From Candidatus Fusobacterium pullicola (GTDB lineage: Bacteria > Fusobacteriota > Fusobacteriia > Fusobacteriales > Fusobacteriaceae), in the NCBI GenBank assembly GCA_018883725.1, contig JAHLFN010000067.1:1-64000 (forward strand): 64,000 nt of DNA. The letters run 5' to 3'. Below the pieces are notes generated by a model. The model ran no database searches, was not told the DNA's origin, and saw nothing but the letters and a program-made list of their open reading frames with translations. Shown here one piece after another: positions 44,582 through 53,286 of the stretch (positions within the stretch are counted from its first letter, which is position 1; every line of letters begins with the position of its first letter). The position numbers and the translations under genes were made by a program.

Positions 44582-45202
44582 ATGAATCAAAATAATCATG
44601 TTAAAATTGAAGTTGCAGATCCTTCTGCACTAGGACTTTTAGGACTTGCTATTGTTACTTTAGTAGCTTCAGCTAGTAAATTTGGAATTATTAGTAGTGT
44701 ATCTTTAGTTATTCCTTGGGCAATTTTCTTAGGAGCTTTTGTACAATTAATCGCATGTTTAAACGATATTAAACATGGAAATGTATTTGGAACAACTGCT
44801 TTTGGTGGATATGCTTTCTTCTGGTTTGGAATGGCTATGAGTTGGATGATTCAACTTGGTGTATTTGGAGAAGCTATGAGAGCTGCTGCAGATCCTAAAA
44901 CTTTTGGATTTGCATTTATAGGTTACTTAATCTTTACTCTATATATGACAATCGGAGCTGTTGAAACTAATAAGACACTACTTGTTATATTTATACTAAT
45001 TGATTTCCTATTTATTGGACTAGCTCTTTCATCTTTTGGAATAGCTTACCACTTTACTCACTTTTTAGCTGCTCTAGCTGAGTTATTAATAGCTTTAGTT
45101 TCATTTTATGCTTCAGCAGCAAATGTTTTAAATAAGACATTTGGTAGAGAGTTTTTACCTCTAGGTAAACCACTTGGAATATTTAAAAATCACGCAAAAT
45201 AA
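44582..45202 (+). CDS. satP: acetate/succinate transporter, GPR1/FUN34/SatP family
   Basis: A six-helix membrane channel-like carrier of 206 residues. The family motif NPAPLGL appears as DPSALGLLGLA near residue 15, with FGGYAFFWFGMAMSW in the centre. The six hydrophobic segments are evenly spaced. It follows the operon whose end products are pyruvate and acetate, so acetate export or uptake is the natural role. Confidence 0.9.
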   Translation: MNQNNHVKIEVADPSALGLLGLAIVTLVASASKFGIISSVSLVIPWAIFLGAFVQLIACLNDIKHGNVFGTTAFGGYAFFWFGMAMSWMIQLGVFGEAMRAAADPKTFGFAFIGYLIFTLYMTIGAVETNKTLLVIFILIDFLFIGLALSSFGIAYHFTHFLAALAELLIALVSFYASAANVLNKTFGREFLPLGKPLGIFKNHAK

Positions 45203-45246
45203 ATTTTTGTCAACTTATTTTCATACTAATTTCAGAAAATAAATTA

Positions 45247-45275
45247 TTGACTTTTTTAGTATTAAATGATATAAT
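45247..45275 (+). promoter_or_regulatory. promoter of the SAM riboswitch-metK transcript
   Basis: TTGACT (45247-45252), a 17-base spacer and TATAAT (45270-45275), about 25 bases before the aptamer. Confidence 0.75.
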
Positions 45276-45298
45276 TTCATGGAAATTTAAAATGTTAA

Positions 45299-45439
45299 CC
45301 ATCAAGAGAGATTGAGGGACTGGCCCTATGACATCTCAGCAACCTGCTTTTCAAAAGTGTGGTGCTAACTCCTGATAGATGGATGAAAACTTGGACTTGA
45401 TTTATGAGCCCTTCATCTATCTAGGTGAAGGGATTTTTT
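45299..45439 (+). ncRNA. SAM-I (S-box) riboswitch with terminator
   Basis: The aptamer (45299-45382) has CCATCAAGAGAG, GAGGGACTGGCCCTATGA, CAGCAACC and GGTGCTAACTCCTG, the conserved S-box order; CCATC and GATGG close P1. The terminator is CCCTTCA (45409-45415) with TGAAGGG (45426-45432) and TTTTTT. GATAGATG (45374-45381) can instead pair with CATCTATC (45414-45421), giving an antiterminator when SAM is scarce. It controls metK, the SAM-making enzyme, which should be shut off by its product. Confidence 0.97.
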
Positions 45440-45479
45440 ATTAATATTTTTGTTAAAATTTTAGGAGGATAATAAACAA

Positions 45480-46634
45480 ATGAAAAATTTAACTTATTTT
45501 ACATCTGAATTCGTATCACCTGGACATCCTGATAAAGTATCTGACCAAATATCTGATGCTGTATTAGATGCTTGTCTTGCTGATGACCCTAATTCTAGAG
45601 TAGCTTGTGAAGTTTTCTGTACTACTGGGCAAGTTATCGTTGGAGGAGAGATTACTACTTCTACTTACATTGATATCCAAGATATCGTTAGAAGAAAAAT
45701 TGATGAAATTGGATATAGAGAAGGTATGGGATTTGACTCTAACTGTGGAGTATTAAATGCTATACATGCTCAATCACCTGATATCGCTATGGGAGTAGAT
45801 GTTGGTGGAGCTGGAGACCAAGGAATAATGTTTGGTGGAGCTGTTAAAGAAACTCCTGAACTTATGCCATTAGCTCTAGTATTAGCAAGAGAAATATTAG
45901 TAAAACTTACTAAAATGACTAGAAGTAAAGAGTTAGTTTGGGCTAGACCTGATGCTAAAGCTCAAGTAACATTAGCTTATGATGAAAATGGAAAAATAGA
46001 TCACGTTGATACAATAGTATTATCAGTACAACACAATCCAGATGTAACACAAGAACAAATAAAAGCTGATGTAAAAGAAAGAGTAATAAAACCAGTATTA
46101 GAAGCATATAACTTAAATCCAGCTGATGTAAAAAAATATCATATCAACCCAACAGGAAGATTTGTTATAGGAGGACCTCACGGAGATACTGGGCTTACAG
46201 GAAGAAAGATAATAGTAGATACTTATGGTGGATACTTTAGACATGGTGGAGGAGCTTTCTCAGGAAAAGACCCTTCAAAAGTGGATAGATCAGCAGCTTA
46301 TGCAGCAAGATGGGTAGCAAAAAATATAGTAGCGGCAGATTTAGCATATAAATGTGAAGTTCAACTATCATATGCAATAGGAGTAGTAGAGCCAACATCT
46401 GTAAAAGTAGATACATTTGGAACAGGAAAAGTAAGTGAGATAGAACTTGCTGAAGCAGTTAAAAAGGTATTTGATTTAACACCTAGAGGAATAGAAAGAT
46501 CACTAGAATTAAGAAGTGGAAAATTCAAATATCAAGATTTAGCAGCATTTGGACATATTGGAAGAACTGATTTAGATATTCCTTGGGAAAAAACAAATAA
46601 AGTTGAAGAATTAAAAGCTGCATTAAATAAATAA
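45480..46634 (+). CDS. metK: S-adenosylmethionine synthetase
   Basis: Makes SAM from methionine and ATP. Signature motifs are [16 protein letters not shown] at the start, [10 protein letters not shown] and [19 protein letters not shown]. The 384 residues match. AGGAGG precedes ATG 45480. Its SAM also feeds speD, the decarboxylase at the left end of the window. Confidence 0.98.
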   Translation: MKNLTYFTSEFVSPGHPDKVSDQISDAVLDACLADDPNSRVACEVFCTTGQVIVGGEITTSTYIDIQDIVRRKIDEIGYREGMGFDSNCGVLNAIHAQSPDIAMGVDVGGAGDQGIMFGGAVKETPELMPLALVLAREILVKLTKMTRSKELVWARPDAKAQVTLAYDENGKIDHVDTIVLSVQHNPDVTQEQIKADVKERVIKPVLEAYNLNPADVKKYHINPTGRFVIGGPHGDTGLTGRKIIVDTYGGYFRHGGGAFSGKDPSKVDRSAAYAARWVAKNIVAADLAYKCEVQLSYAIGVVEPTSVKVDTFGTGKVSEIELAEAVKKVFDLTPRGIERSLELRSGKFKYQDLAAFGHIGRTDLDIPWEKTNKVEELKAALNK

Positions 46635-46642
46635 TATATTTT

Positions 46643-46690
46643 AAAGAAGTTATAAGATTATGTACTATATTTTTATAACTTCTTTTTTTC
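46643..46690 (+). terminator. terminator after metK
   Basis: AAAGAAGTTATAA (46643-46655) and TTATAACTTCTTT (46673-46685) form a perfect 13-bp stem running into TTTTTTT. Confidence 0.8.
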
Positions 46691-46725
46691 TTTCATAAAA
46701 TTAAAAATATTTTTTCAAAAAAGTG

Positions 46726-46754
46726 TTGACTTTTTTATTAAAAAGGTGTATCCT
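46726..46754 (+). promoter_or_regulatory. promoter of the asnA leader
   Basis: TTGACT (46726-46731), a 17-base spacer and TATCCT (46749-46754). Transcription would begin near 46761, about 28 bases before the leader peptide start. Confidence 0.65.
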
Positions 46755-46788
46755 TAACACATAGATTTTAAATTTTATGGAGGCAGAT

Positions 46789-46863
46789 ATGAGATTTCAC
46801 ATTTTTGGTTTGACTGCACAATTTAATAATAACAATAATAATATGTCGAGGTTTGGACTTTAA
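46789..46863 (+). CDS. asnA leader peptide with six consecutive Asn codons
   Basis: A 24-codon frame behind GGAGG (46779-46783, five bases from ATG). It begins MRFHIFGLTAQF, then six Asn codons in a row at 46825-46842 (five AAT, one AAC), then MSRFGL and TAA. It lies upstream of asparagine synthetase and ahead of competing hairpins and a terminator. That is the layout of amino-acid attenuators such as those of his, trp and phe operons, with asparagine as the sensed residue. The peptide itself probably has no other function. Confidence 0.88.
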   Translation: MRFHIFGLTAQFNNNNNNMSRFGL

Positions 46864-46967
46864 GTAGTATATGTTTTTCTACTTGTGGTACAAATCTTTT
46901 TCGAGTTTAACTGATTTGTACCCGACCTTGTTTATAAGCCATTCGGGTACACCGAATGGCTTTTTTA
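46850..46967 (+). promoter_or_regulatory. asparagine attenuator: competing hairpins and terminator upstream of asnA
   Basis: Segment 1 GGTACAAATC (46887-46896) pairs perfectly with segment 2 GATTTGTACC (46913-46922). Segment 2 also gives TGTACCCGA (46917-46925), a perfect complement of segment 3 TCGGGTACA (46943-46951). Segment 3 overlaps the 5' arm of the terminator AAGCCATTCGG (46936-46946) / CCGAATGGCTT (46952-46962) plus T tract. Segment 0, GGTTTGGACT (46850-46859), inside the leader-peptide end, can pair with segment 1 at nine of ten positions, two of them G-U. Stalling at Asn codons would leave 0:1 and 2:3 formed and so allow read-through. Confidence 0.82.
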
Positions 46968-46998
46968 TGTAATAAATAACTGTTAAGGAGTGATATAT

Positions 46999-47994
46999 AT
47001 GACAAAAACTTATGAGTGTAAATTGGATCTATTTGAAACAGAGGTAGCTATAAAAAAAGTTAAAGACTTTTTTGAAAGAGCTTTAGCTTATGAATTAAAT
47101 TTAACTAGGGTATCTGCACCACTTTATGTAAGAAAATCTTCTGGGCTAAATGACGATTTAAGTGGAATTGAGAGACCTGTTAACTTCGATACTCACTGGG
47201 ATAGAGATGAAGAGTATCAAATTATACATTCATTAGCAAAATGGAAAAGAATGGCTCTTAAAAGATATAAATTCCCTGTACATACTGGACTTTATACAGA
47301 TATGAATGCAATTAGAAGAGATGAGGATTTAGATAATATTCACTCTATGTATGTTGACCAATGGGACTGGGAGCTTATTATAAATAAAGAAGAGAGAACA
47401 ACTGAAACTCTTAAAGCTATTGTTAAAGATATCTATAAAGCACTTAGAAAAACAGAGGAGTTCATCAATAGAGAATATCCTGTATTTACAACAAAGCTAC
47501 CAGAAGATATTTTCTTCATAACTTCTCAAGAGTTAGAAGATGCTTATCCTGAACTTACAGCAAAGCAAAGAGAAAATGAGATCTGTAGAGTGCACAAGGC
47601 AGTATTTATTTCTCAAATTGGTAAAACTTTAAGATCAGGTAAAAAACATGATGGAAGAGCTCCAGACTATGATGACTGGGAATTAAACGGAGATATATTA
47701 GTATGGAACCCTGTACTAGAACAAGGATTTGAACTTTCATCTATGGGAATTAGAGTAAGTGAGGAGAGCTTACAACTTCAATTAAAACTTGATGGTAAAG
47801 AGGAGAGAAAAGAACTTCCTTTCCATAAATCACTTTTAGCTAAAAAGCTTCCATATACAGTTGGAGGAGGAATCGGGCAATCTAGAATCTGTATGTTCTT
47901 CCTTGAAAAACTTCATATCGGAGAAGTACAAGCTTCTATTTGGCCAGAAGAAATGGTTGAAAAATTTGCTAAAATTGGAGCTCATTTCCTATAA
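46999..47994 (+). CDS. asnA: asparagine synthetase A (ammonia-dependent)
   Basis: Makes asparagine from aspartate, ammonia and ATP. The family signature includes SGLNDDLSGIERPV, QWDWE, GKKHDGRAPDYDDWELNGDI and the C-terminal GGGIGQSRICMFFLEK. At 331 residues it matches E. coli AsnA. The start is ATG 46999; the GTG at 46990 sits inside the AAGGAGTG ribosome site. Its leader (46789-46967) carries the asparagine attenuator. Confidence 0.97.
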   Translation: MTKTYECKLDLFETEVAIKKVKDFFERALAYELNLTRVSAPLYVRKSSGLNDDLSGIERPVNFDTHWDRDEEYQIIHSLAKWKRMALKRYKFPVHTGLYTDMNAIRRDEDLDNIHSMYVDQWDWELIINKEERTTETLKAIVKDIYKALRKTEEFINREYPVFTTKLPEDIFFITSQELEDAYPELTAKQRENEICRVHKAVFISQIGKTLRSGKKHDGRAPDYDDWELNGDILVWNPVLEQGFELSSMGIRVSEESLQLQLKLDGKEERKELPFHKSLLAKKLPYTVGGGIGQSRICMFFLEKLHIGEVQASIWPEEMVEKFAKIGAHFL

Positions 47995-48007
47995 GAATTT
48001 CTAAATG

Positions 48008-48037
48008 ACTGCTCAGCTGTGCTGAGCAGTTTTTTTA
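48008..48037 (+). terminator. terminator after asnA
   Basis: ACTGCTCAGC and GCTGAGCAGT form a perfect 10-bp stem with a three-base loop, then TTTTTTT. It lies between asnA and the convergent ThrE-type genes. Confidence 0.9.
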
Positions 48038-48063
48038 AAATCAAAATATACCTAAATGATTAC

Positions 48064-48516
48064 TTATTTTCTTGTATTCTCTTTAAAAATTCTCATAATA
48101 TTAGTTGCAGTAAATATTCCAACAGCCATAGCTCCTGCTATAATAAATGTACTTATTCCCTTTTCTAGTGCTAATGGATAATTCTTATTTATAAGGTTAT
48201 ACATCATATAATATATTCCTCCTCCTGGTGCAAGGGGGATAAGAGCAGCTATTAGTATAGTTGTAACTGGAGTTTTCAATTTTCTTGCTACTATCTCCGA
48301 ATACATTGATAAACATAGAGTAGCTAAAAAATAATTTGGTCCATCTGTCAATCCATAATTTTTTCCTAAAAGGTATACAGCCCAACTTATTCCTCCTGCT
48401 ATTCCCGTATGAAATAGATTTCTATTTCTAATATTAAACATTATTCCAAAACCAATAGTAGTTATTATTGATGCAACTATCTGTACTATCCAATTACTAA
48501 AATAGATATCTATCAT
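48064..48516 (-). CDS. ThrE-type exporter subunit, small (YjjB/ThrE_2)
   Basis: Integral membrane protein of 150 residues with about four to five hydrophobic segments, matching the ThrE_2 (DUF3815) domain. Its ATG overlaps the stop of the larger subunit gene by 4 bases. In Corynebacterium ThrE both parts form one protein that exports threonine and serine; in E. coli the split YjjP-YjjB pair has been reported to export succinate. Which applies here is unknown. Confidence 0.88.
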   Translation of the reverse strand: MIDIYFSNWIVQIVASIITTIGFGIMFNIRNRNLFHTGIAGGISWAVYLLGKNYGLTDGPNYFLATLCLSMYSEIVARKLKTPVTTILIAALIPLAPGGGIYYMMYNLINKNYPLALEKGISTFIIAGAMAVGIFTATNIMRIFKENTRK

Positions 48517-49280
48517 ATTGTTCCTCCTAATTTTAAGAAAATATTAAGTGCTACCCCTGAACCAACTGCAATAGAGGTTCCTATCATTACTACTTCCATC
48601 AGTCTTGACATTCCTGTAACCAAATCTCCGGCAAATATATCTCTCATAGAGTTAATAAAAGCCACCCCTGGAACCAATATCATCAAAGTTGAGATAATTG
48701 TAATCGAAGCATCCGAGGTAAAACCTGTATGGTAAAAAAAATAAGCTGCTACTGTTGCCATAAATCCACACAATAAATTAGTAAAAAAAGTTCCTAAGTT
48801 TAATTTATCTGATATTTTTGAAAAAATTGCTACAACCAATCCAGATAAAAAAGAAGCTATAAAATCATTCATATTTCCAAGAAAAAGTATTGAGAAAAAA
48901 GAGGCTCCTATACAATTCCCAGCAGTATTTAATATAAAGGAGTACGGTGCTTCTCTTCGTATCTCTTGTAATTTTTCTTCTAAAATTTCTACATCATAAT
49001 TCTCAATATTTTTAATTAAAGAGAAAACCTTATATACCTTATCTAAATTAGTACTTCTTGATTTTACTCTTCTTACTAAAGATATTATCTCCCCATTAGA
49101 ATTCTCTAATGTTATAATTATACAAGTAAGAGTAGCAAAACATTGAGGATAAAATCCAAAATACTCTGCCACCGTACACACACTATTCTCTACTCTATAT
49201 ACTTCTGAACCACTCTCTAAAAGGGCTTCTCCCACATCACCAGCAAGGTTTAATACCCTATACTCAAATTGTTTTTCCAT
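48513..49280 (-). CDS. ThrE-type exporter subunit, large (YjjP/ThrE_1)
   Basis: A 255-residue protein with the ThrE_1 (DUF1212) pattern: an N-terminal cytoplasmic region containing ESGSEVYRVENSV and RVKSRSTNLDKV, then five or so membrane helices. It partners the small subunit encoded immediately downstream. The N-terminal catalytic-like motif is intact. Export of amino acids or dicarboxylates is expected. Confidence 0.88.
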   Translation of the reverse strand: MEKQFEYRVLNLAGDVGEALLESGSEVYRVENSVCTVAEYFGFYPQCFATLTCIIITLENSNGEIISLVRRVKSRSTNLDKVYKVFSLIKNIENYDVEILEEKLQEIRREAPYSFILNTAGNCIGASFFSILFLGNMNDFIASFLSGLVVAIFSKISDKLNLGTFFTNLLCGFMATVAAYFFYHTGFTSDASITIISTLMILVPGVAFINSMRDIFAGDLVTGMSRLMEVVMIGTSIAVGSGVALNIFLKLGGTI

Positions 49281-49353
49281 AGTTAACTCCTCTTTAATAA
49301 TTTATCCAATTGATTATATCATAGGATATTTAGAAATAAAAGATAGTTTATAT

Positions 49354-49395
49354 AAAAAAAGAAGTTGCTGTAAATTATAGTTACAACAACCTCTA
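49354..49395 (-). terminator. terminator after the oligopeptidase gene
   Basis: GAGGTTGTTGTAA and TTACAGCAACTTC (minus strand) pair with a few wobbles around a 7-base loop, followed by TTTTTTT (49354-49360). Confidence 0.7.
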
Positions 49396-49402
49396 ATTAT
49401 AT

Positions 49403-51349
49403 CTATTTCTCTAATTTATTTAGTTCTTCCTCTAGTATATTCAGAAGTCTATCAAATTCAACTGCTACAGCATGGAAGCTTTCCTCTTTCTCTAAATCAA
49501 CCCCAGCCTTTTTTAGTTGAGACATTGGGTGGTCATTTCCACCAGATTTTAAAAGCGTTAAATATGCTTCCTTAGCACTTTCTCTCTCTTCAACTGAATA
49601 TTTTTCATTAGTTATTCTATCATATAGATTTGCTGATGAAGCAAAGCTAGTAGCATACTGATATACATAGTAAGGTGAGTTAAAGAAATGTGGAATTCTT
49701 GCCCATATTATTTTTTGTAACTCGTCCATAGTTATTGTATCTCCAAAATACTCTTTAAATAGATTATCCATTATTCCACTAAGTACATCTGGAGTAACTG
49801 CTTTTCCTTCTTCTATTAATTTATGAGCTTGATACTCATAGTTTGCAAATAGAGTTTGAATATAGAAAGTTCCTACTATATTCCCTAAAGCTTGCTCTAT
49901 CAATGCTATTTTTTCAATAGGATCATTTGAATTTTTTATCATATAATCAAGAAGTAATCTCTCATTGAATGTAGATGCCACTTCAGCTACAAATATTGTA
50001 TAATTGTGTGTAGCATATGGTTGATTTTCATTAGAAAGCATAGTATGTAAAGTATGTCCTAATTCATGTGCCAATGTAAATACATCATCTAAAGTAGATT
50101 GATAGTTCAATAACATATATGGATGTACATCATATACTCCTATAGAGTAAGCTCCACTTCTTTTATTTTCAGTTTCAAATACATCTATCCATCCTTCACT
50201 TATAGCTGTATTCATCTTTTTAGAGTAATCTTCTCCCAATGGAGCTACTGAATTATATACCATCTCCTTAGCTACATCATAATCAAAATTTTTATCATAT
50301 TCAACTATATTTATACTGTTGTCATAGTAGTGATACTCTTTCAGTCCTAAGGCTTTCTTTCTTAAATTAACGTATCTTTGTAGAGGGGCATTATTATCTA
50401 TTGCCGATTTTAGTAAAGTCGTATATACCTCTGTTGGTACATTTTTAGGTTCAAGAGCTTTTTCTAAGCTTGAACTATAGTTTCTTCCTTTAGCTGAAGC
50501 TACATCTCTTTGAAGTAGTGCTCTATAGATAGCACCATAAGTATTTTTGTTATTATTAAAAGCTCCATATAAAGCTTCAAAAGCTTTCTTTCTATCCTCT
50601 TGATTTCTATTAGTAGCTAAAACCTTTGAATAAACACCATTTGTTACAGGTCCCTCATAACCATCAGATAATTTTACCTCATTCCATTTCATATCTGAAA
50701 TAGATAGTTCAGCATATATATCATGTGGAGCTCCCATATATTGTCCATAATAAGATAGAAGTTTCTCCTTTCCTTCATCTAATACATGTCCTTGTAATCT
50801 ATATATCTCCATAAGTCCAAATCTTTGATCTTTTAATTCTGGATTTTCCTCTATCCATTTTTCCATAGTAGCTTGTGGAATCTCTAATATCTCTGGTGTT
50901 ATCCAAGCTGCACTTACAGAATACTCTGTATAAACCGATTGAATCTCTTGAAGTTTTACTGAAGATGTTTCATCTTTAGAATCTAAATCTTTTAACATAT
51001 ATACATATACGTATAGTTTATCTAATAACCTTCCCATTTTTTCTTCTAATTGAATAAGCTCTATAAACTTCTTAGAGTCCTCTTTTATCTTTCCTTTGTA
51101 TTGAGGAATCTCTTTCATCATTGCTTTTAGTTCCTCTAGTTCTCTATCCCACTCTAACCAATCTGAATAGAAATCATTCATATTCCATTTATATTTATTA
51201 TCAATCTCACTTCTTTTTAACACTTTACTCTCCTTCTCAAGTGGTTTAATAATCTCATTTTTTACTACTTCTTTTTTCTCTCTCTTTTCATTAGTGAAAT
51301 AGAGTCCAGCTAATGCTGCGATAAATCCAATAATTATGAGATTTTTCAT
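49403..51349 (-). CDS. pepF: membrane-anchored oligoendopeptidase F
   Basis: M3-family metallopeptidase cutting short peptides. The zinc site is His428-Glu429-x-x-His432 in LAHELGHTLH, with the third ligand expected in the FVAEVASTFNE helix near 455. The family start is preceded by an extra hydrophobic segment, residues 3-18 (NLIIIGFIAALAGLYF), followed by a charged linker. PepF proteins are usually cytosolic, so this copy is probably tethered outside the inner membrane to digest imported peptides. The length of 648 residues exceeds the usual ~600 by that extension. Confidence 0.92.
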   Translation of the reverse strand: MKNLIIIGFIAALAGLYFTNEKREKKEVVKNEIIKPLEKESKVLKRSEIDNKYKWNMNDFYSDWLEWDRELEELKAMMKEIPQYKGKIKEDSKKFIELIQLEEKMGRLLDKLYVYVYMLKDLDSKDETSSVKLQEIQSVYTEYSVSAAWITPEILEIPQATMEKWIEENPELKDQRFGLMEIYRLQGHVLDEGKEKLLSYYGQYMGAPHDIYAELSISDMKWNEVKLSDGYEGPVTNGVYSKVLATNRNQEDRKKAFEALYGAFNNNKNTYGAIYRALLQRDVASAKGRNYSSSLEKALEPKNVPTEVYTTLLKSAIDNNAPLQRYVNLRKKALGLKEYHYYDNSINIVEYDKNFDYDVAKEMVYNSVAPLGEDYSKKMNTAISEGWIDVFETENKRSGAYSIGVYDVHPYMLLNYQSTLDDVFTLAHELGHTLHTMLSNENQPYATHNYTIFVAEVASTFNERLLLDYMIKNSNDPIEKIALIEQALGNIVGTFYIQTLFANYEYQAHKLIEEGKAVTPDVLSGIMDNLFKEYFGDTITMDELQKIIWARIPHFFNSPYYVYQYATSFASSANLYDRITNEKYSVEERESAKEAYLTLLKSGGNDHPMSQLKKAGVDLEKEESFHAVAVEFDRLLNILEEELNKLEK

Positions 51350-51361
51350 CTTACCACCTCT

Positions 51362-52618
51362 CTAATCTAAGTTTTTTAATTTTATCTCTCTATCTTGAGG
51401 AAGAATCTTATTTAAAACTACTCCAGCAAAAGCTGCTAAAGCTAATCCTGAAACTGAAACAGTTTGCCAAATAACAATATTATCCACAGCTATTCCTAAT
51501 ACAAATATTATAGATGCTATTATTAGATTTCTTGAATTTGAAAAATCAAGTCTTGCATCAACTACAGTTCTTACTCCAACAGAGGCTATCATACCGAAAA
51601 GTATAACCGATACTCCTCCCATTACTGGTAAAGGTATTGTTTGTAGTAATATTCCAAATTTACCTATAAATCCTAAAATTATCGCATAACAAGCCGCTAT
51701 TCTTAATATTGCAGGATCATAAATCTTTGTTACTGCTAATACTCCAGTATTCTCTCCATAAGTAGTATTTGCTGGTCCACCTAAAAGCCCTGCCGCTATT
51801 GTAGCAAGTCCATCCCCTAAAAGAGTTCTATGTATTCCTGGATCTTTAAAGAAATCCTTTCCTACTACCGCTCCATTAGTTGTAATATCTCCTATATGCT
51901 CTATAAATACTACTAAAGCTATTGGAGCTATTGCTATTATTCCAGTAAGTGACATCTTTGGAATTGTAAATAAATCATTTGCTGCCTCTGCTGATAATCC
52001 TATCCATTTAGCTTGAGATACAACACTAAAATCTACCATTCCTAAAAAAGTTGCTACTATATATCCTACTATTACAGCACTTAATATTGGAATAAGTCTT
52101 AGGAAAGATTTTTTCATCATAGTTATAGATACCATTGTTACAATTACTGCAAAAGCTACGATTAAACTTTTTGTATCAAATTTTCCATTAGCATAACCAG
52201 CCATATTTAAAGCTGTTGGACTCATTCTAAGTCCTATCAACATGATAATAGGTCCTGTTACTATTGGAGGAAAGAATGATTTTACTCTCTCTACTCCAAA
52301 AGTTTTTACTAAGTAAGACATAAGAACATATATAAATCCCGCTGCTATTACTCCACCCTTTATAGCTCCAATTCCTTCATTTTTTAAAACTAAAGTCAAA
52401 GCTCCTATAAAGGCAAAAGATGAACCTAAAAATACTGGTACTATTCTCTTAGTGCAGAAGTGGAAAATTAAAGTTCCTACTCCAGCAGCTATCAAAGCTA
52501 ATGATGGATTTAATCCAGTCAAGAATGGGACTAACACCGTAGCTCCAAACATAGCAAGTACATGCTGTATTCCCAGAATAAATTTTGTTTTTCTTGTTAC
52601 AATTTCTTTGTTTTCCAT
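51362..52618 (-). CDS. uraA: uracil permease (UraA/PyrP, NCS2 family)
   Basis: Uracil:proton symporter. About 12 to 14 hydrophobic segments, with the uracil-binding glutamates in FIEHIGDI (about 240) and GENTGV (about 289), matching Glu241 and Glu290 of E. coli UraA. LGIQHVLAMFGATVLVP is the family start. An earlier ATG at 52636 has GGAGG inside its coding region; ATG 52618, eleven bases after it, is preferred but not certain. It lies 12 bases from pepF. Confidence 0.9.
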   Translation of the reverse strand: MENKEIVTRKTKFILGIQHVLAMFGATVLVPFLTGLNPSLALIAAGVGTLIFHFCTKRIVPVFLGSSFAFIGALTLVLKNEGIGAIKGGVIAAGFIYVLMSYLVKTFGVERVKSFFPPIVTGPIIMLIGLRMSPTALNMAGYANGKFDTKSLIVAFAVIVTMVSITMMKKSFLRLIPILSAVIVGYIVATFLGMVDFSVVSQAKWIGLSAEAANDLFTIPKMSLTGIIAIAPIALVVFIEHIGDITTNGAVVGKDFFKDPGIHRTLLGDGLATIAAGLLGGPANTTYGENTGVLAVTKIYDPAILRIAACYAIILGFIGKFGILLQTIPLPVMGGVSVILFGMIASVGVRTVVDARLDFSNSRNLIIASIIFVLGIAVDNIVIWQTVSVSGLALAAFAGVVLNKILPQDREIKLKNLD

Positions 52619-52648
52619 TTTTTTAATTTCCTCCATATATTTTTAATT

Positions 52649-53278
52649 TTATTTTATTACAACTCCCATTAACTTTCCTTTACTAAAAGAAACAACACAT
52701 CTGTCCTCAATAGCTATATTACTCATACAGATACTATCCCCTTGATGTAAAGTATACTCTTTAAGCGGATATTTAAATCCCTCTAAAGTTAATCCTTCAA
52801 CCTTCTCTGAAAAAGGTATAAAAGATATTATTTTTCCCTTTGCTCCTATAAACTCTTTATACTTCTCTATTGCAAAAATCTCCTCTTTTTCAGTTAAGAA
52901 GCTTAGATTTTTAAATTTGAACATCAAATTTAAATTAGTTAATTCATGGTCTTTTCTTCCACCTAATCCACCAATTATAATAATTTTTTCATATTTTTTC
53001 TCTGTTATATATTGTAATATTAACTCCCCATCAGTATAATCCTTATCTTTTGGGAATTTTTTTATTACTACTCTATTCTCTCTATACTTATCTAATATTT
53101 CCTCCGACACAGAATCAAAGTCTCCCCAAATCTCTTTTGGGAATAGTTTTAACTCCTCTAATAGATTTGCTCCACCATCTGCACAGTAGATATCTCCCCT
53201 ATCTTTTTCCAAAATATTTAAATAATACTCCTTACTTCCCAAAAATTCTCCATTAAAAAAAACATATGCTACTCTCAT
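52649..53278 (-). CDS. thiN: thiamine pyrophosphokinase
   Basis: Transfers pyrophosphate from ATP to thiamine to give TPP. The ThiN signature appears as IYCADGGANLL near residue 30, IWGDFDSVS near 50, FPKDKDYTDGELIL near 75 and IIGGLGGRKDHELTNLNLM near 100. At 209 residues it matches. No TPP riboswitch is visible upstream. It runs with uraA and the nuclease gene on the minus strand, spaced by 30 and 8 bases. Confidence 0.94.
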   Translation of the reverse strand: MRVAYVFFNGEFLGSKEYYLNILEKDRGDIYCADGGANLLEELKLFPKEIWGDFDSVSEEILDKYRENRVVIKKFPKDKDYTDGELILQYITEKKYEKIIIIGGLGGRKDHELTNLNLMFKFKNLSFLTEKEEIFAIEKYKEFIGAKGKIISFIPFSEKVEGLTLEGFKYPLKEYTLHQGDSICMSNIAIEDRCVVSFSKGKLMGVVIK

Positions 53279-53286
53279 ATTTACCT

